NCBI GenBank assembly: GCA_037892935.1
Contig: JAYXKI010000014.1
Span: forward strand, 124,001 to 188,000
Source: Phlebopus portentosus
Lineage: Eukaryota > Basidiomycota > Agaricomycetes > Boletales > Boletinellaceae
Direction: 5' to 3'
Length of the DNA stretch: 64,000 nt
A program made the position numbers and the translations under genes. Each line of letters opens with the position of its first letter. Positions within the stretch are counted from its first letter, which is position 1. This document shows, piece after piece, positions 1 to 12,984 of the stretch. The notes below the pieces were generated by a model that was not told where the DNA came from, did no database searches, and worked only from the letters and a program-made list of their open reading frames with translations.

Positions 1-133
1 TAGCGATATTTCAGTACAATTTAATGATCCTGGCTGCAACACATTGGCCATTATCATTATTCCATTTAAATCGACGACAACCCGTGAACTGACTACACAT
101 ACCTCTCTGGACTTGGCCAGCCTAGCTCGCGAG

Positions 134-1852
134 ATGACTATCCTAGCTCGTTCTGACGCTGAACCGATCCCTTCTAGTGTGGTTCCGCTTATCGTCTCCG
201 ACATAACTATTGCCCAATACTTTCAAGTGGCGACTCTGACCGTTCTTACTTATGATTTTGGTAAGAATGGTACCTCCGTCATCTTCCTGGTGCTGACTGC
301 CGCGAAAGTCATCACAATTGAGCAAGAGGTAGGCCTTGTCTAACGCTTGTTTAACTTCTGTGCGGGCATGTGATTGTGTTGCTTTTAGGCGAGGTACTTC
401 TGGGTATGAAATTTCCAGCCTTTGTGTCGAGGAGGAGCAATTCTTTTTACCAAACTCATGAAGAAACTCCCCCGGAAACCGGTCGACTATGTTTTCTTTA
501 TTGTGCGCTTGAGCAATTTTTCCAGCAACTGCTGTATCGCTCACAAGGAATAACAGAATCGCTATAGCGGGATTCTCAGTGCCACGGCTATGATAGTTTG
601 TAATGCACTTCACTCATTCTCCAACTAGTACTAACTTCATCATCCTCAAGGGAACGCATATAACGTTAATATTGCTTTGTAAGTTATTCTTGTGTAAAGT
701 ATCGGTGCCTGAAAGCCTCAATAGGTCCAGGTGTAGGTGATTTATCTTCGAGAGTGATTCGAGACAAATATATGATATTCCAGGTAACTTTGCCGGTTGG
801 ACAAGAAATATTTCTGGTGAATGTTTCTTGTCGGTCTCGAAGACTGACCACAACTCTAACCTCTGTCAGGCTGGCTTCTTATCATCTCTATCGATTGCAT
901 GTATTATGTCATTGGTTCGCGGTCGCGGAAATTGATCGTGCCTCCCAGATATTCTTATGATCCGTGTACTTGCACTCTACTCCCAAGGTATGTCTTCACT
1001 CTAATCACAGCATACGTCGTTGATTGATATGCGTGGCATGTAGACAGGAAATTGAAGATATTTCTCAATGTATTGCTCGCGCTAGAGACGACGTTCGGGT
1101 TAGGTATGCTCATCTACGGCGACGTCTTACAGCGTAGTGAGTGGCGACGGTTTGAAAAGATACTAAACAACTGACATCGGAATCAGACACCATTGGAGCT
1201 CTTGCCGAAGGTGTGACGGCCTGCGGAACAGATGTCGTTCCTTCATGGAAACTCGGAATAGCTGATTGGTGAGTAGAGTTGGGCTAGACAATGTCTTATC
1301 TCAATAAGATCAAAAGGATGGTCCCTATGATATATGGACTTACCCTTATGGTTCTCGCACTTTACAAGGCAGCCGAATACTGGAAGATGTCGGCAGGATT
1401 CAAGGGCTTTACGCTCGTCAAGGTTCTTATCGAGGATCAGATTCTATACTTTGTGCTGTAAGCCATAATGTCTAGATCTTAGTGAATATGCACTTATCGA
1501 GTCTAATTGACCCAGTGTTTTCGCATGCTGCATGTTCGCTATTCTTCATTTCAAACTGCGTCTAACGAGCGAATTCTTGTCTAATCTTTTTAATTGTCTC
1601 GGAAATCCGGCATTCCTTTCTGTGCTCGGAAGCCGGATGCTTTTTAATCTGAAGGAGGCCGGAGAACGGGGACTTAATGAAGGAACGAGCTTTAGGACCC
1701 AGTCTAGGACTGTAAGCGACATTAATTTCGCGGAAATTCGTCTCAGGTCCGTATCCCTGACTTCATTGTCTACTGGGTGTCGTGTCGTCTGAGTTCGTTA
1801 CAGGGAGAATGATGCAGAAGACCAGGAAGACGAGCGGGTCGTCACGCATTAA
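134..1852 (+). CDS. DUF6533 family multi-pass membrane protein, copy 1
   Basis: Spliced gene of about 15 small exons; function unknown. Exons seen include 134-260, 309-328, 389-403, 464-502, 557-599, 651-678, 784-816, 870-896, 949-987, 1044-1136, 1187-1268, 1317-1457, 1516-1746 and 1804-1852; one tiny exon near 690-780 is unresolved. Family marks in order: ARSDAEP near the start, AQYFQVATLTVLTYD (first membrane segment, core of DUF6533), YILMIRVLALYSQ, LLALETTFGLG, VTACGTDVVPSW, YKAAEYWKMSAGFKGF, GNPAFLSVLGSRMLFNLKEAG, then a short acidic tail ending at 1852. The start at 134 was chosen by alignment with copy 2; an in-frame ATG at 44 is possible. The intron after 896 begins with GC, not GT. 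No frame break seen. First of five tandem copies in this orientation. Confidence 0.8.
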
Positions 1853-2739
1853 ACATTTATATTCTGTCTCTCCGCAGTCCACAGTCCACCACATTCTGCC
1901 GTTGCATGATGCGATACAGTGTCTGAATCCTGCGTCCAACGTACTACCCGTATTTATTTTAGCTACCTTTCGTCCTTGCGCTTCATTAAGGCATCGAGTA
2001 TCCCGTGTCTTCGCCAAACATCATCATGTTTCTACATTTCCAAATCATGCTCCCGATGTCATTATCTGTTTACGGGACAGGAGATGTGGGTATTACCCTG
2101 CACCATTTCGAAGACGAGCGAATGGAGACAAAGGCTGAACATAGCGGTGCACGTGCTTGTAACTTACCTGGAAAGGGAATTTCCCACAATGATGACCCTG
2201 ACCGCGACCGTCGGACGCTCGAGTTTCTCGGCCTACTTACCTACCCTTACTTACCTACCCTTATTCCTCTCAGAATTTGAAATCGCATAGAGATATGGAG
2301 ATTGCACTCGCGCACAATGAGAGCCATCAGATTCTCCGCGCTTTGAATTTGTTTTGGATATCGGGACAGGACTTTCGCGAAATGTGAACTGATGGTGATC
2401 TGAATGGCGTCATCGTTCTCCATCACTTTATAGAGCGGAAGAATTTTTCTTGGCGGTTGCGAGGCCTGCCACTTGTCCTCGGGTTGTCTAAACTGACGTC
2501 GATGGAAAAATCCATTTTTTCCCCTATCCCAAACGCGGCTAGTCTCAAAAATTTGTCGCATCACTGAAACTTTCGGGGGGAACAACCTGAATTTTAATTG
2601 ATTCCACTCCGAATAATAAGGATCCGCTCTACATTCCGCATCTCACTTGCTCGCCAACGCTCCCGTGTGCCGCTGCTTCTCTGCACCTGGTACTGTACAA
2701 CTACAAGACAAGTTCTGCAGTCAGAGGCTTTTGCAGATC
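1853..2739. other. Intergenic, no gene recognised
   Basis: Open frames on both strands are short, overlap each other and show no family motif. A low-complexity run of CTTACCTACC-like units lies near 2233-2265. The right end is the promoter and leader of the DUF6534 gene. Confidence 0.5.
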
Positions 2740-4691
2740 ATGGCTGATGCAACAGCACAAATATCAGCCCTGGACAACACGGTATAGCGACTACTTTCGG
2801 CTTCTGTTGGATCTCAGTCCTAACTAGTCTGTTTTCGTTAGATGGGCGTACTCTACCTCGGCGTAATGTGAGTACTTTCCGTGTCCTATGCTCTGCCATA
2901 CCCAAGAATACTGACATAAACGCTGCCCAAGGCTTGCCATGGGGTGAGTTAGATGACCAGTCACCCGATCAGGGAGAGAAATTGAATGGGCTCTGACGCG
3001 CTCCTTTTTAGGTTATGGGGGATGAGCACGGTGCAGATGTACTATTACTACAATGTGAGTCTTCCCTGTGTGCTGGAAACGTGCTTCCTGCGCTAACAAA
3101 CTCCTTCAGAACTATCTGCGGGATCCGATGTGGATAAAGCTTTTGGTATTTTCTGTAGACAGGGTGCTGCAGGTATCCTGATATCGATTAGGTTGCGACT
3201 GTGTGGGTGCTTGACACGACCCATCAAGGGCTCATAATACATTCTGTATACGTGTATCTTATAACGCAGTATGCCAACTCCGCCTTTTTGGATGTCATTG
3301 TTGATACGCTACTTGTGGGTTCCCTATGTTGGTCCTTCTATACCGTCGGCTGATCTTATTAACACCAGATTGAAGTTTTATTCAATGTAAATGAACGGCT
3401 TTCAGCGCTACAAGACATGAACTCATATACTTATCTGTGTAGGGCCTCATCGTTTTTTTGGTTCAAGCCTTCTTCCTTTTGCGGGTATGGAGATGTGCGT
3501 ATGCTCCCTTTTTCACTATGATCCATGTTGTGATGGATTTTTCCATTCCAGTGAGTCAAAAAAACATTCCGGTCATTGTTGTATTGGTCAGTATATGAGT
3601 CTCCAGTACTTTTCTGTCTCGCTAATTATAACACGATAGGGTGGACTCATTTTAGCAAGCCTCGCACTTTCAATTGGTAAGTAATCTGCAATTCATAGTA
3701 ACGTGCTCTCAAATATCTCGGGTCTGCAGTGTATATTGTCAGAGCGTGCGTACGGGTCACTCTTCTTATTCAGAATTCTACTTATTTCATAACTTCCATA
3801 GATTGGAGATTAGGGTCTTTTCCCGTCTCACAGAAATTTATGCTCTTAACCGCTCTATCAATGTGATAAATGCTGTGACCGATGTCGCGCTCGCTGCTGC
3901 CCTCATTTACTTACTGCAACAGTCACGTACTGGCTTTAAGCGATCGAATCACATCATAAACCGTCTCATCTTCTTCTCGTTGAATACTGGTCTACTGACG
4001 AGTATTGACGCAATTGTGACACTCATTATGGTAAGGCATTATTTACTCTTCCCTGAGCTTCCCCGAGCTGATCGGCCAACGTATTCCAGAACACTGTGTA
4101 CGGTAGTACGTTTCTCTACATCTTGTTCTTCTTGAACATCAGTCGGCGTACGTACATTTCCTTCTCGGCATGTTCCTAATGCTTACTGCGTGGGTGCAGT
4201 GTACACGAACTCCTTCATGGCTACGTGAGTATATTATGAGCTTTGCTAAGCTGATTATCATAATACAATCCCTACAGACTCAATAGCCGCAAGGCTTTCC
4301 GTGGCCTTGATGACAGCATTGACGGGGAAAGCTTCTCGCTTTCTCAGAGCCGATATCGCGCACGAACTGTAGACGTGGAAACCCCAGCTGGTCTGAAGGT
4401 CCGTCGAGCTGCTTCTTAAACTAGTCATCTTCGGTAATCTGAAATCACGTTTTCAATATATTAGGCAAGCAACCGCACGCATGCTTTATCGGTCAAGGTC
4501 AACACCGAAACTGTGATGACTCAGGACCAGGACGAAAGCACCGTCAAAGTAAGTATAGCGCTTCATTCTTTACCTTCCCGGTGTTCATTATACCTCTCCT
4601 TGATGATTAGCACGGGACTCCTGCAGAGAGCTTGAACGATATATCGTACCACTATGACGACTCAAAGCCGACTTCGTATTCAATCCAGTAG
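2740..4691 (+). CDS. DUF6534 family seven-transmembrane protein
   Basis: Multi-exon gene for an integral membrane protein of about 320 residues; function unknown. First exons 2740-2781, 2842-2867, 2932-2943 (12 bases), 3012-3054 and 3110-3172. Product begins MADATAQISALDNT, then VLYLGVM, LWGMSTVQMYYYYN, YLRDPMWIKLLVF and RVWRLSQKNIPVIVVL. The DUF6534 core follows: AVTDVALAAALIYLLQQSRTG, FKRSNHIINRLIFFSLNTGL, FLYILFFLNISR. The last three exons carry NSRKAFRG, a Ser/Thr-rich segment (VNTETVMTQDQDE) and an end at the TAG of 4689-4691. The intron after PAGLK is needed: reading through gives a stop after six codons and loses the usual tail. DUF6534 and DUF6533 genes are often neighbours in agaricomycetes, and this one sits between DUF6533 copies 1 and 2. 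No disruption found. Confidence 0.85.
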
Positions 4692-6510
4692 ACGGTCCTG
4701 TAGATACAGCATCTCGAGTAAGAAAACCCCACTTTCCTGTGATACGAATGCAAGACGTTCGTATTCACATCCACCCGATGCGCTGGTTGTGGCGGCATAT
4801 GATGCGGGGACAGAAAAAAATTATCAAGATCTCGTCGCGGCTATCAGAGGACAACGGTGTCGGGAGCATTTTTGTACATAGTACAGAGGTTATTACCATG
4901 TAGTATTGCAGCGACTTCAAAATTTATCATTATTCATCTCTACGTATGTGAGCCATCTTTGAGATTACGATAACACTTTCAGCGCAAGGGGACTTTGTGC
5001 AGTCCTGTTTTGCGGGACGGTCACAGCACGTGCTTTGTTGATGAGCTAGTCACAATCACGCTTCAGTGTAATCCGTTCCATTCAACACTTCTCATGATTA
5101 CATTTCCGTCAAGGATGAATCTTGCTGTTTTGCGTTTCCGTCATGCTATTCACATACTGTTTGCCGAAAGTTCCATCAGCCAAACTTGTTGAATTTATGT
5201 CTGATGGGCTCTAATGACTCCTATTCGACGATGGAGTGGACAACCTTCGATTCGATTTATTTTTGGTGCAAGCTCGGTGCAGAGGTAAGATTCCTTGAGC
5301 TTAGTGTCCTCGCCTAGCGCTGAATAAATAGAGCTCTTCCTTTCCATCTCTTAATCCAGAAGAGTTGTCGACTTGCTGTCGATATTTGTTCACAAGCTTT
5401 ACGGACATCGCTTGGTGTGTACCTCGGAAAGGCCAGTCATAGTGGAGATAGTCATCGATGACGTGAAGTAGTGCATGATGATGTACCAGCGAGCTGTCGC
5501 TCATGATTGCTCAAAAGGACGGTGCTCGTCATAATCCAGGTTGGTCCGACGATAAACTTGCTTATCCTCGCGGGTTTTGCTATTCACAAGTTTTCGGAAT
5601 CTTACAAATTACCACACCTCGAATACTTCCGAGCACTGTACACCGCTATTGTTTCCGTCAGAATCCTGCACTGCCTTCGTCTAAGATGATTTCACCTTCG
5701 CTTTTACTCGTACGTTCGTCGTTCTTACTCCAGTCAATCTCAGATTTGTAGGGGACTCATCTTTCTGCTGCATTACATTTTTTTTTCTTTGGCAAGAGCT
5801 CAAATTCTGGATCTCAATCAAACACAACTTTACGGGATGCAATCCATCGATGCGATGCTGGCAGATCATGCACCGCCCAGACGAGTATGATACTAGGTTT
5901 TTCTTATTACCCTTGACAATTTTTGTGCCTCAGGCGAATATAACGATAGAGATGAATCCGTCTTCTATCAGGTCGTCAAACATTATTGTCTAATCAGTGC
6001 AGAAGGTATCGGCGGGCGTAGTCAGCGAAAGTTTTCAGTGAGCATCAGCTTCTCATCTTCTTGAAATGATTTGTCCTGTACGGAACTAGATCTAGCTGCG
6101 CGCGCATCCGATGAAGCCCAATCAAGGAAGGTGAACTCTGGAAATGATCATTGATTGGTGGAGCATGGGCGGCCAAGTGTACAATAAGGCCGATTCGATG
6201 TAAGATTGTTTCACTCATTAAAGATCCGGATGGCGAAGCGTACTCCAAAATTGTCTTCAGTGTGACTGAATCGATGCGAAGCAATGCACCATCAAGTTAT
6301 CGTAGTATACCTTGCGTGGCCAGAAAGACTTACTTCGTAGATCAGATTTGCGCCTATACGGTGGTCTTAACATTTTCGTAAAGTTTGAACTCAAGCACAT
6401 ACGATTGTTTGGACGCTATGTTCACTGATGATTCAACCCCAAATTTACTCTGTGGGGCTGCTCATATGATATGGCTGACGCCCATATAGCTACCAACTCT
6501 GTGTCTTGAC
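4692..6510. other. Intergenic with repeat R1 copy A
   Basis: No intact gene recognised. It holds repeat R1-A (about 4990-5850, listed separately). The stretch 5850-6510 has a few short frames but no splice-consistent gene or known motif. Confidence 0.5.
4990..5850 (+). repeat. Duplicated segment R1, copy A
   Basis: About 850 bases that recur, diverged, at 8610-9530 and in part at 13600-13770. Matching stretches include GCACGTGCTTTG followed by GAGCTAGTCAC, the GATGGAGTGGACAA block followed by a GTAAG donor, and TCGTACGTTCGTCGTTCTT near 5705. Copies A and B keep the same reading frame over about 45 codons (TCFVDELVTIT against TCFVAELVTVT), so R1 probably derives from an exon of a real gene. 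Stops follow, so it looks dead here. I cannot identify the source family. Confidence 0.6.
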
Positions 6511-6520
6511 TATATAAGAG
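6511..6520 (+). promoter_or_regulatory. TATA box of DUF6533 copy 2
   Basis: TATATAAGAG about 52 bases before the ATG at 6572; similar boxes precede copies 4, 6 and 9. Confidence 0.55.
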
Positions 6521-6571
6521 GTACCTCTTGCCCAGCCCGGCGAGTGCCGTCGAAGAACCCTCCTCCTCACC

Positions 6572-8287
6572 ATGTCGAACTCAACGATTCTTATGCTGAT
6601 CTCTGCTCGATCCAACGCTGAGCCTATTGATCCAAGCTTTGTTCCTTCTTGGGTCCAGGAGCAAACACTTGAGCTATATTTTCATGTCATGACTACCGTT
6701 GTTTTGGTCTATGACACCAGTAAGCACCTCACATGTCAGTGCCCTAGCAAGTGCTGACAAGTATTCGAGTCATAACAATGGATAGCGAAGTGAGTCTCGT
6801 ACGTTTATAACACTCATTAGGTGGTAATGACCGGTTTGCGAACCAGATAAAGTACTTCTGGGTAAGCTAAAACGCTTCTGATGCTCCTCACCAAACCCCT
6901 AAATTGGAACCACGCAAAGAAAATCCCAAGAAATATGGTGGACTTTGTCTACTTCGCAGTGTGTATTAAATCTTCCACCGAAAGGCTGGTTAATAAACCT
7001 ATCCGTCGCAGAATCGTTACATTGGCATTTTCGGCGCAGTTGCCTTTCTGTTTTGTGAGCTTATTTATATAATGCCCCTGGCTCAACGATCTCAATTTTC
7101 CCGTTACAATAGGGGATTCGAATAGTGCGGACCTCCCTCTGTAAGTCATCTTATCATTGAAAATACTGTTCTCCAGTGATAGTGACGGATTTAGATGTAA
7201 GTTCCCAAAGTTCCGAGTCATCCGGAAAGTGACCGGAATGCTATAGGCAACTTTTCCAAATGGGCGAATGATATTGCCAGTGTGTTTTTATTCCATGTTC
7301 TTCAAATACGCCACTGATCTTTGAGAAGGTTGGATAACAATCATAGCAATAGACTGTGAGCAGCGGAATAATGGTTATCTTTGGTTCGTCTGATAGCATT
7401 ATTAGATATCCTCATGATTCGTGTTCTCGCGCTTTACTCACATGGTAAGCGACATTACTCATTATGGACATTGCTCACTGCCGTTTAGACAAAGCCTTGT
7501 CAATATGCTTAAGGACGTTGCTTGCCTTGGAATCCGTCCTTAAGCTAGGATTAATTTCTTATTTAAACGCACTTGAGCACCGTGAGTTACCTTACTGAGC
7601 GAAATTGCAATTACTGGAATGATTTCAGTTGCGGTCGGAGAGCTAGCAAAAGGTGTGACAGTCTGCGGCGAGGATTCTGCGCCGCCATGGCAGTTGGGCA
7701 TGGCAGACTGGTGAGTGATGCGCTGTGTTCAAAATGCTGACCACTTACTGCAAGCTAGGATAATCCCGATGGTGTATGCAAGTATCCTGATGGTGCTTGC
7801 ACTTTACAAAGCTGCTCAGTACTGGAAGATGTCGGCAGGATTTAAGGGATTTACCCTCCTCAGGGTTCTTCTTCGAGATCAGGTCTTGTATTTCATGCTG
7901 TATATAGCTTCTCCGCCATGGCTGTGTTCCGACGAGCTGAGATTTCACTCAGTGCCATTTCCTGCTCGGTATTCGCTATTGCCGAGTACAGGCTGAGGAC
8001 AACGAACTTGCTACTTACGAACGTCTTGAATTCTCTTGGAAATCCTTCATTCCTTTGTGTTCTCGGAAGCAGGATGCTAGTCAACTTAAAGGAGGCAGCG
8101 GAACGAGGTCAGAACGAGGGAACGAGTTACAGAGCACCATCCACGACACTGAGCGATATCGACTTCGAGGGAGTGGCTCCTTTCCAAAGGTCACATTTCG
8201 TTTTTCATCTTCCTTTTCTGATGCGAGTACTGATCTTGCTATAGTGAGAGTGATACAATAGTCGTCGCAAGCGATAAGGAGGCATAA
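6572..8287 (+). CDS. DUF6533 family multi-pass membrane protein, copy 2
   Basis: Complete family member, start MSNSTILMLISARSNAEP. The exon series matches the other copies: VLVYDT, ITMDSE, IKYFW, KIPRNMVDFVYFA, NRYIGIFGAVAFLF, CNFSKWANDIA, YILMIRVLALYSH, LSICLRTLLALES, VTVCGEDSAPPWQLG, YKAAQYWKMSAGFKGF, GNPSFLCVLGSRMLVNLKEAA. The tail is on a separate last exon and ends at the TAA of 8285-8287. Splice sites are canonical, including GT at the intron where copies 1 and 7 have GC. The product should be near 330 residues with about seven hydrophobic segments. It is close to the dead copy 3 just downstream, so the two arose by a recent local duplication. A TATA box precedes it. Function unknown. 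Confidence 0.85.
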
Positions 8288-8609
8288 ACCGGAGCAATCC
8301 CTCTTTCCATACCGAGATATTGTTTCCGTCGATCCGTCGAGTATTTTGCTCAGAAAGATCGCACCTGGAACTCGAATATTTATCAGTCCGATATATGAAT
8401 TTCCGTGATATGCTTGGGATCGCTAATTATGAACCCGAGCTTTGATGGATGAGCCATGACATTGTTGACTACCTTCCTCGCTTTATAAATTCCTTGCCTG
8501 TAATTGGAATTATTAGTTTCTAGTCAATATCCTTGGCATGAAATAGATGACGAAACTCCGAGCTACTGACGTCTTGAGCATATTTGCTGATGATAACGTC
8601 GGGGTAAAA

Positions 8610-9530
8610 AAAAGTAAAATTGTTTGCCCGGGATTACATGGATGGATAGTCATGGCACGTGCTTTGTCGCTGAACTAGTCACAGTCACGTTCGAAACCCA
8701 TTCAAGTCGGTCGCTTCTCAATCCCATCGCATTTCCATCAAGAACAAACCTTACTATTTTCATGTTTCCATCATCCCGTCCAGAAAAGCATGTTGATTTT
8801 GTGCCTCTACCGGACGACGGAGTGGACAAACCCCGTTTTGATCGGTTGTTGGTAAGTGTTTGAGCTTAAAACCGTCGCCAGTGGCGCTGTATTGTACAGA
8901 TGGAACCCGTCTCTTGAGCCGGAAGTGCTCTCAATTTACCGTCGACGACTACCGACATGCTGAGAGACCGTCCCATCGCATGTATCTGGTAATGGAAAAT
9001 CCTCGAGGCAAGGCTGGTGACAGTGTAGGTATAGCGTGAAATACCGCAGTTTCGGAATTACTCGTCCATGGCAGCGGAAAGCAATGCCTCAGTGACTGTT
9101 GTCCATGGTTATCAAGAATGATGCTCATCGTGACTCAGGTTGGTCGCGATGTTGTTGCCCTCATTCACAAGGCTTCGGGAGCTTACAGTTCATCATACTT
9201 CGAAAACTTCCGATAACGCAATTGTTCCGTTGAAACTTGCGCTTCTTTTGTTGAAGATGGGATTCTTGTTAGCCCTGAATCGTACGTTCGTCGTTCTTTC
9301 TCTCGTCATCCTCTGATTTGTAGCACTGCTCTTTTTGCTGTACTACATGTATCGGCGCATCAGCTCGAACACGGCAGAATTGCTCTTTCTGTCGAGTGGT
9401 GTCTATTGTCCTCTCTTTTTTCTGTGGTGAACTCTGTTGCCGAGACCGTCGCACCTGTGCACCGAACTTTGCGTTCGATCTTCGACAAAAGCTCATTTTT
9501 TGGGTCCCAACCAAACGTATCTTTCCCCTT
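8610..9530 (+). repeat. Duplicated segment R1, copy B
   Basis: Diverged copy of the 4990-5850 segment with an extra internal stretch of about 100 bases near 9340-9450. One frame (8624-8863) stays open and aligns with copy A: DSHGTCFVAELVTVT, FPSRTNLTIF, DDGVDKPRFDRLL, then a GTAAGT donor. Downstream the frame is interrupted. It lies right after DUF6533 copy 2, as copy A lies after the DUF6534 gene. Source gene unknown. Confidence 0.6.
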
Positions 9531-9599
9531 TCCACTGACGAAATATTTGTTCTTCAGGTGATATAACAACTGCTCTCCGGGAGAAAGGACGATTACGAC

Positions 9600-10020
9600 G
9601 GTACGCGAGTATCCAGACGATTCTAGCACTCTACAGAGCTGCTTAGCATTGAAAGATGCAGGGAGCGCTGAAGCGATCCATCCTCGTCAGGGTTCTTCTC
9701 TGCGAGAAAGTCTTGAACTTGATGCTATACATATGTATGTACATTGTACGCCGTCTCCGCAGGTCCATCGACTGAGGCTCCCCTCAGTGCTATTTAGTAC
9801 CCGGTATTCGCTATCGCGGGAAAACAGCCTGAGGATAACGGAGCTCACTACTTTTGAATATCCTGAACCCGCTCGGGGACCTTTTACTCCTTTGTATCCT
9901 CGGAAGCAGGATGCTAGCCGACATAAAGGAAGCAGCGGAACGAGACCAGAATGAGGAAACGAGTTACAGAGCACCAGTCAGGACACTGAGAGATATCGAC
10001 TTTGAGAAAGTGGAAGCTCG
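9600..10020 (+). pseudogene. DUF6533 copy 3, truncated remnant
   Basis: Only the 3' part of a family member is left. Recognisable are the ILALYRAA region, a degraded copy of the KVLIQDQVLYF exon (9680-9740) and the last large exon with CILGSRMLADIKEAAERDQNE and TSYRAP (9897-9980). At the DNA level it is closest to copy 2 (7790-8200). The whole 5' half is missing, the YKAAQYWK exon is frameshifted, and repeat R1-B occupies the place of the missing half. Confidence 0.75.
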
Positions 10021-10676
10021 TCGTCTATGCACACCAGTGGCTGAACAAGAACCACATCACTTCATTGGCGCACGGGTAAAGCGATGTGTCTCTACGTCTA
10101 CCAGGGGTTACTCTTGAGTACGCTCAGAAGATGCAAAAGATGATTCATCAATCGTGAGATGAAACGCTTTAGCCGTGATCACCAAGATTGATGTAAATCG
10201 CTGACGGTCACTGGCCGTTTCTGGTTTCGCTCTACGGTTTGCGCCTTGGCACTCGTTGCCACGCTTACCGTTCTGTGATTTCTGATCTTCACTTCCGTCC
10301 TGTTTACCGTACTACGACACTGATAAACATTGACCATGATGATCAAGACTTCTCGTTTGCGTGGGTGTTCATGCAGGACTATGGAAATCAAAATTGTAGT
10401 CTGTGGCCTTCCATCGCAACAAGGTCTTTTAACTGAAATATGTCACTTCTTCTTCTCACTGTGAATAATGCTAGTTCCGACATCGGTTCATTTTTTTAAC
10501 TTGGCATGTATCACAAACATCGATCAAACATTTCGCAACTTTCATAAGTTACTTCACGTTTAGTGATGAATCTCTATCGGCAACTCAACTATTGGCTGTT
10601 GAATCTACTATCTCTGTTTGTACATCACCTGTATCTGTTGCGCCACTTGATACTCTGCTGGGTGGCTGGGAGAGTT
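10021..10676. other. Intergenic, promoter side of DUF6533 copy 4
   Basis: No gene recognised; short frames only. The right end leads into the TATA box of copy 4. Confidence 0.5.
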
Positions 10677-10684
10677 TATAAAAG
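10677..10684 (+). promoter_or_regulatory. TATA box of DUF6533 copy 4
   Basis: TATAAAAG about 54 bases before the ATG at 10738. Confidence 0.55.
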
Positions 10685-10737
10685 GCGCCTTACTTTTCTG
10701 ATGAGATGTCCCTAATAACGACCTCCCGGCTTCACAC

Positions 10738-12488
10738 ATGACAAAATCCATGTCTTTTTTAATTCACATGTCTCTCTCTCCTAGATCAGATAGTGCAACT
10801 ATCGATCCAAGTCAGCTCCCAGATTTATTCTCCAGCACATATACTCTCCAGTACTTTCAGGTTGCAATCGTTACAGTCTTGGCCTATGATTCTCGTAAGC
10901 GTAGTGTGTATCGTCATACCCCAGCTCTGATAGTTGTATAAGTTATTACAATGGACAGAGAAGTGAGTAGTGCCTTGTTTGCGAACCATTGAGTACCAAC
11001 TCGAGTTGGCCTTTAGGTAAAATATTTTTGGGTAAGTTTTTCAGGTCGCTTTTGATAGGTAAATTATGCAGTGCTTACTCCGTCATTTCCCAAGAACTTT
11101 TCGTGCAACTCAGTACAAGTTGTTTACTTTGCGGTGAGCAGAAGATTTCGTAACTATTGCGATAGTTAGCAACTAACTGTACATTGGGCATTATAGAACC
11201 GCTACTTTGGAATCTTTGGTGCCATAGCTGGCCTATTTTGTGAGTACCAAACATTCGTTGGTGCGACTTTATTGAAGTGAATTTCATGTCTCGAAGTCCA
11301 GTCTCTCAGCGCTGATGCATCACTGTGCGTATCTCAGGTAATACCTTGCCTTCTTTCATTTTACTGAGCTTGAAGCTAGTTGTGAGCGACCTATATAAAG
11401 TCAAGTTTGCCAGAAATTCAATGCTTCTCAGGTGAATTCTCGCATTTATCATCCGATTTATCCTGTGAGTAGTAGCCGCATACTTCTTGAGCAGGTAACT
11501 GAGTACGAGCAGACTGGGTTACCATCATCTCGATCGACTGTAAGTATTGCGTGAAGAAAGAGTCTTTTGCAAATATCGACTCGCTATCCTCAGATATCCT
11601 CATGATTCGTGTCCTTACACTGTGGTACCAAGGTTGGTAATGATTAGCACCGAGTGACTGGTGAGAGAGATGCTAAACGCAATGCAGACAAGAATCTAGC
11701 AATATTTCTCAAAATATTGATAATCGTGGAGGCAGTCGCAAAGCTCGGATTTATAATCTATTTCAATGTGATTGAACAGGGTATGCCAGATACGCTGAAA
11801 ATGTTGAAGTTGCTTACCTCGACATTAGTTGGAAGTGCGAGCTTTGAGAACATTATAACAGTCTGCGGCGAAGAGAACTCTCCGTCATGGCAAGTAGGTT
11901 TGGCTGACTGGTGAGCGACAAACAAATGACCTATGAAGCGGCAGATGTCTGACTTCATACTTCCACCAGGGTGATTCAACTGGCATATGCTATGATTCTT
12001 ATGATTCTCGCGCTCTACAAGGCGTCGGAATATTGGAAGACGTCTGCAGGCTTCAAAGGTTTTAAGCTAATAAAGGTCGTCATACAGGATCAAATCCTAT
12101 ACTTCATCTTGTGAGTCGCATTTAGGCAGGAAGCGAAAATACTCACGAACCCGAACAGTGTTATTATCATCGCCGTGTTCGCTATCTTGGGATTTAAATT
12201 GCAGCTGTCAACAGTTTTCTTAGGAACGCTCTTAAACACCCTTGGGAACCCGTCATTTCTCTGCATTCTTGGCAGTCGTATACTGATCAACCTGAAAGAC
12301 GCTGGCGAACAGGGATGCAATGAGGGAACGAGTTACAGGGTGCCGACTAGGACGGTAACCGAGATGGACTTTGCTGAGTCTATAAACCGTGAAAGGTACC
12401 ATTACTGCCTCTTTGATTTTGAATTGCAGTCAAAACATACTTTAGGGAGATCGAGATGGAAGGTGACGGAAGCGACGCGCCCATATAA
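10738..12488 (+). CDS. DUF6533 family multi-pass membrane protein, copy 4
   Basis: Complete, with canonical splice sites throughout. Start MTKSMSFLIHM, then ATIDPSQLPD, LQYFQVAIVTVLAYDS, LITMDRE, VKYFW, NSVQVVYFA, NRYFGIFGAIAGLF, DWVTIISIDYILMIRVLTL, AIFLKILIIVEAVAKLG, ITVCGEENSPSWQVGLADW, YKASEYWKTSAGFKGF, GNPSFLCILGSRILINLKDAG and TSYRVPTRTVTEMDFAES. The last exon encodes the acidic tail REIEMEGDGSDAPI and stops at 12486-12488. Downstream at 12.98 kb lies a dead FTR1 fragment. The same order (DUF6533 then FTR1) recurs with copy 7 and the live FTR1, so both genes were probably copied as one unit. Function unknown. Confidence 0.85.
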
Positions 12489-12984
12489 TTCTATCCATAA
12501 GTTCCCTTGCCGTAAGGGAAGATGGTCCTTCGATTGCGAACTTGGATGACGAAGGCACCCCCCGAATCGAATAACACTTTAGTACCTAGATTGTTGATTT
12601 GATTGATCAATTGATTGATGAAGACCTCTATGCATTCGAACTGTACTTATCTCGGAAATACAAATAAGATCGACACCGATGTCAGTATCGATGCAAGGCT
12701 CTTCCTCAAATAACGCCGCAGTCGTCCAGCTACCATGGTCATGTTTTTGTTTTGCTAGAATGTCAGGCACGCCATCGAGCTCAGCCTCTTATTCAGCTCC
12801 ACAGAATGTCGATACTTACCCTCAAGACGCTGAACTCGTTCTATGTTCATTGTCGATGCGATTTGGCTATTGGCATTGCGGCCGGACGGTCCCGTATTCA
12901 AGAGGAAGAGGAGATGCCGAACCAAAGCCGAACTGTGTGATTCGTTCGGTAAAACATGCGAGCTTTTACGTTAATGAATGTTAT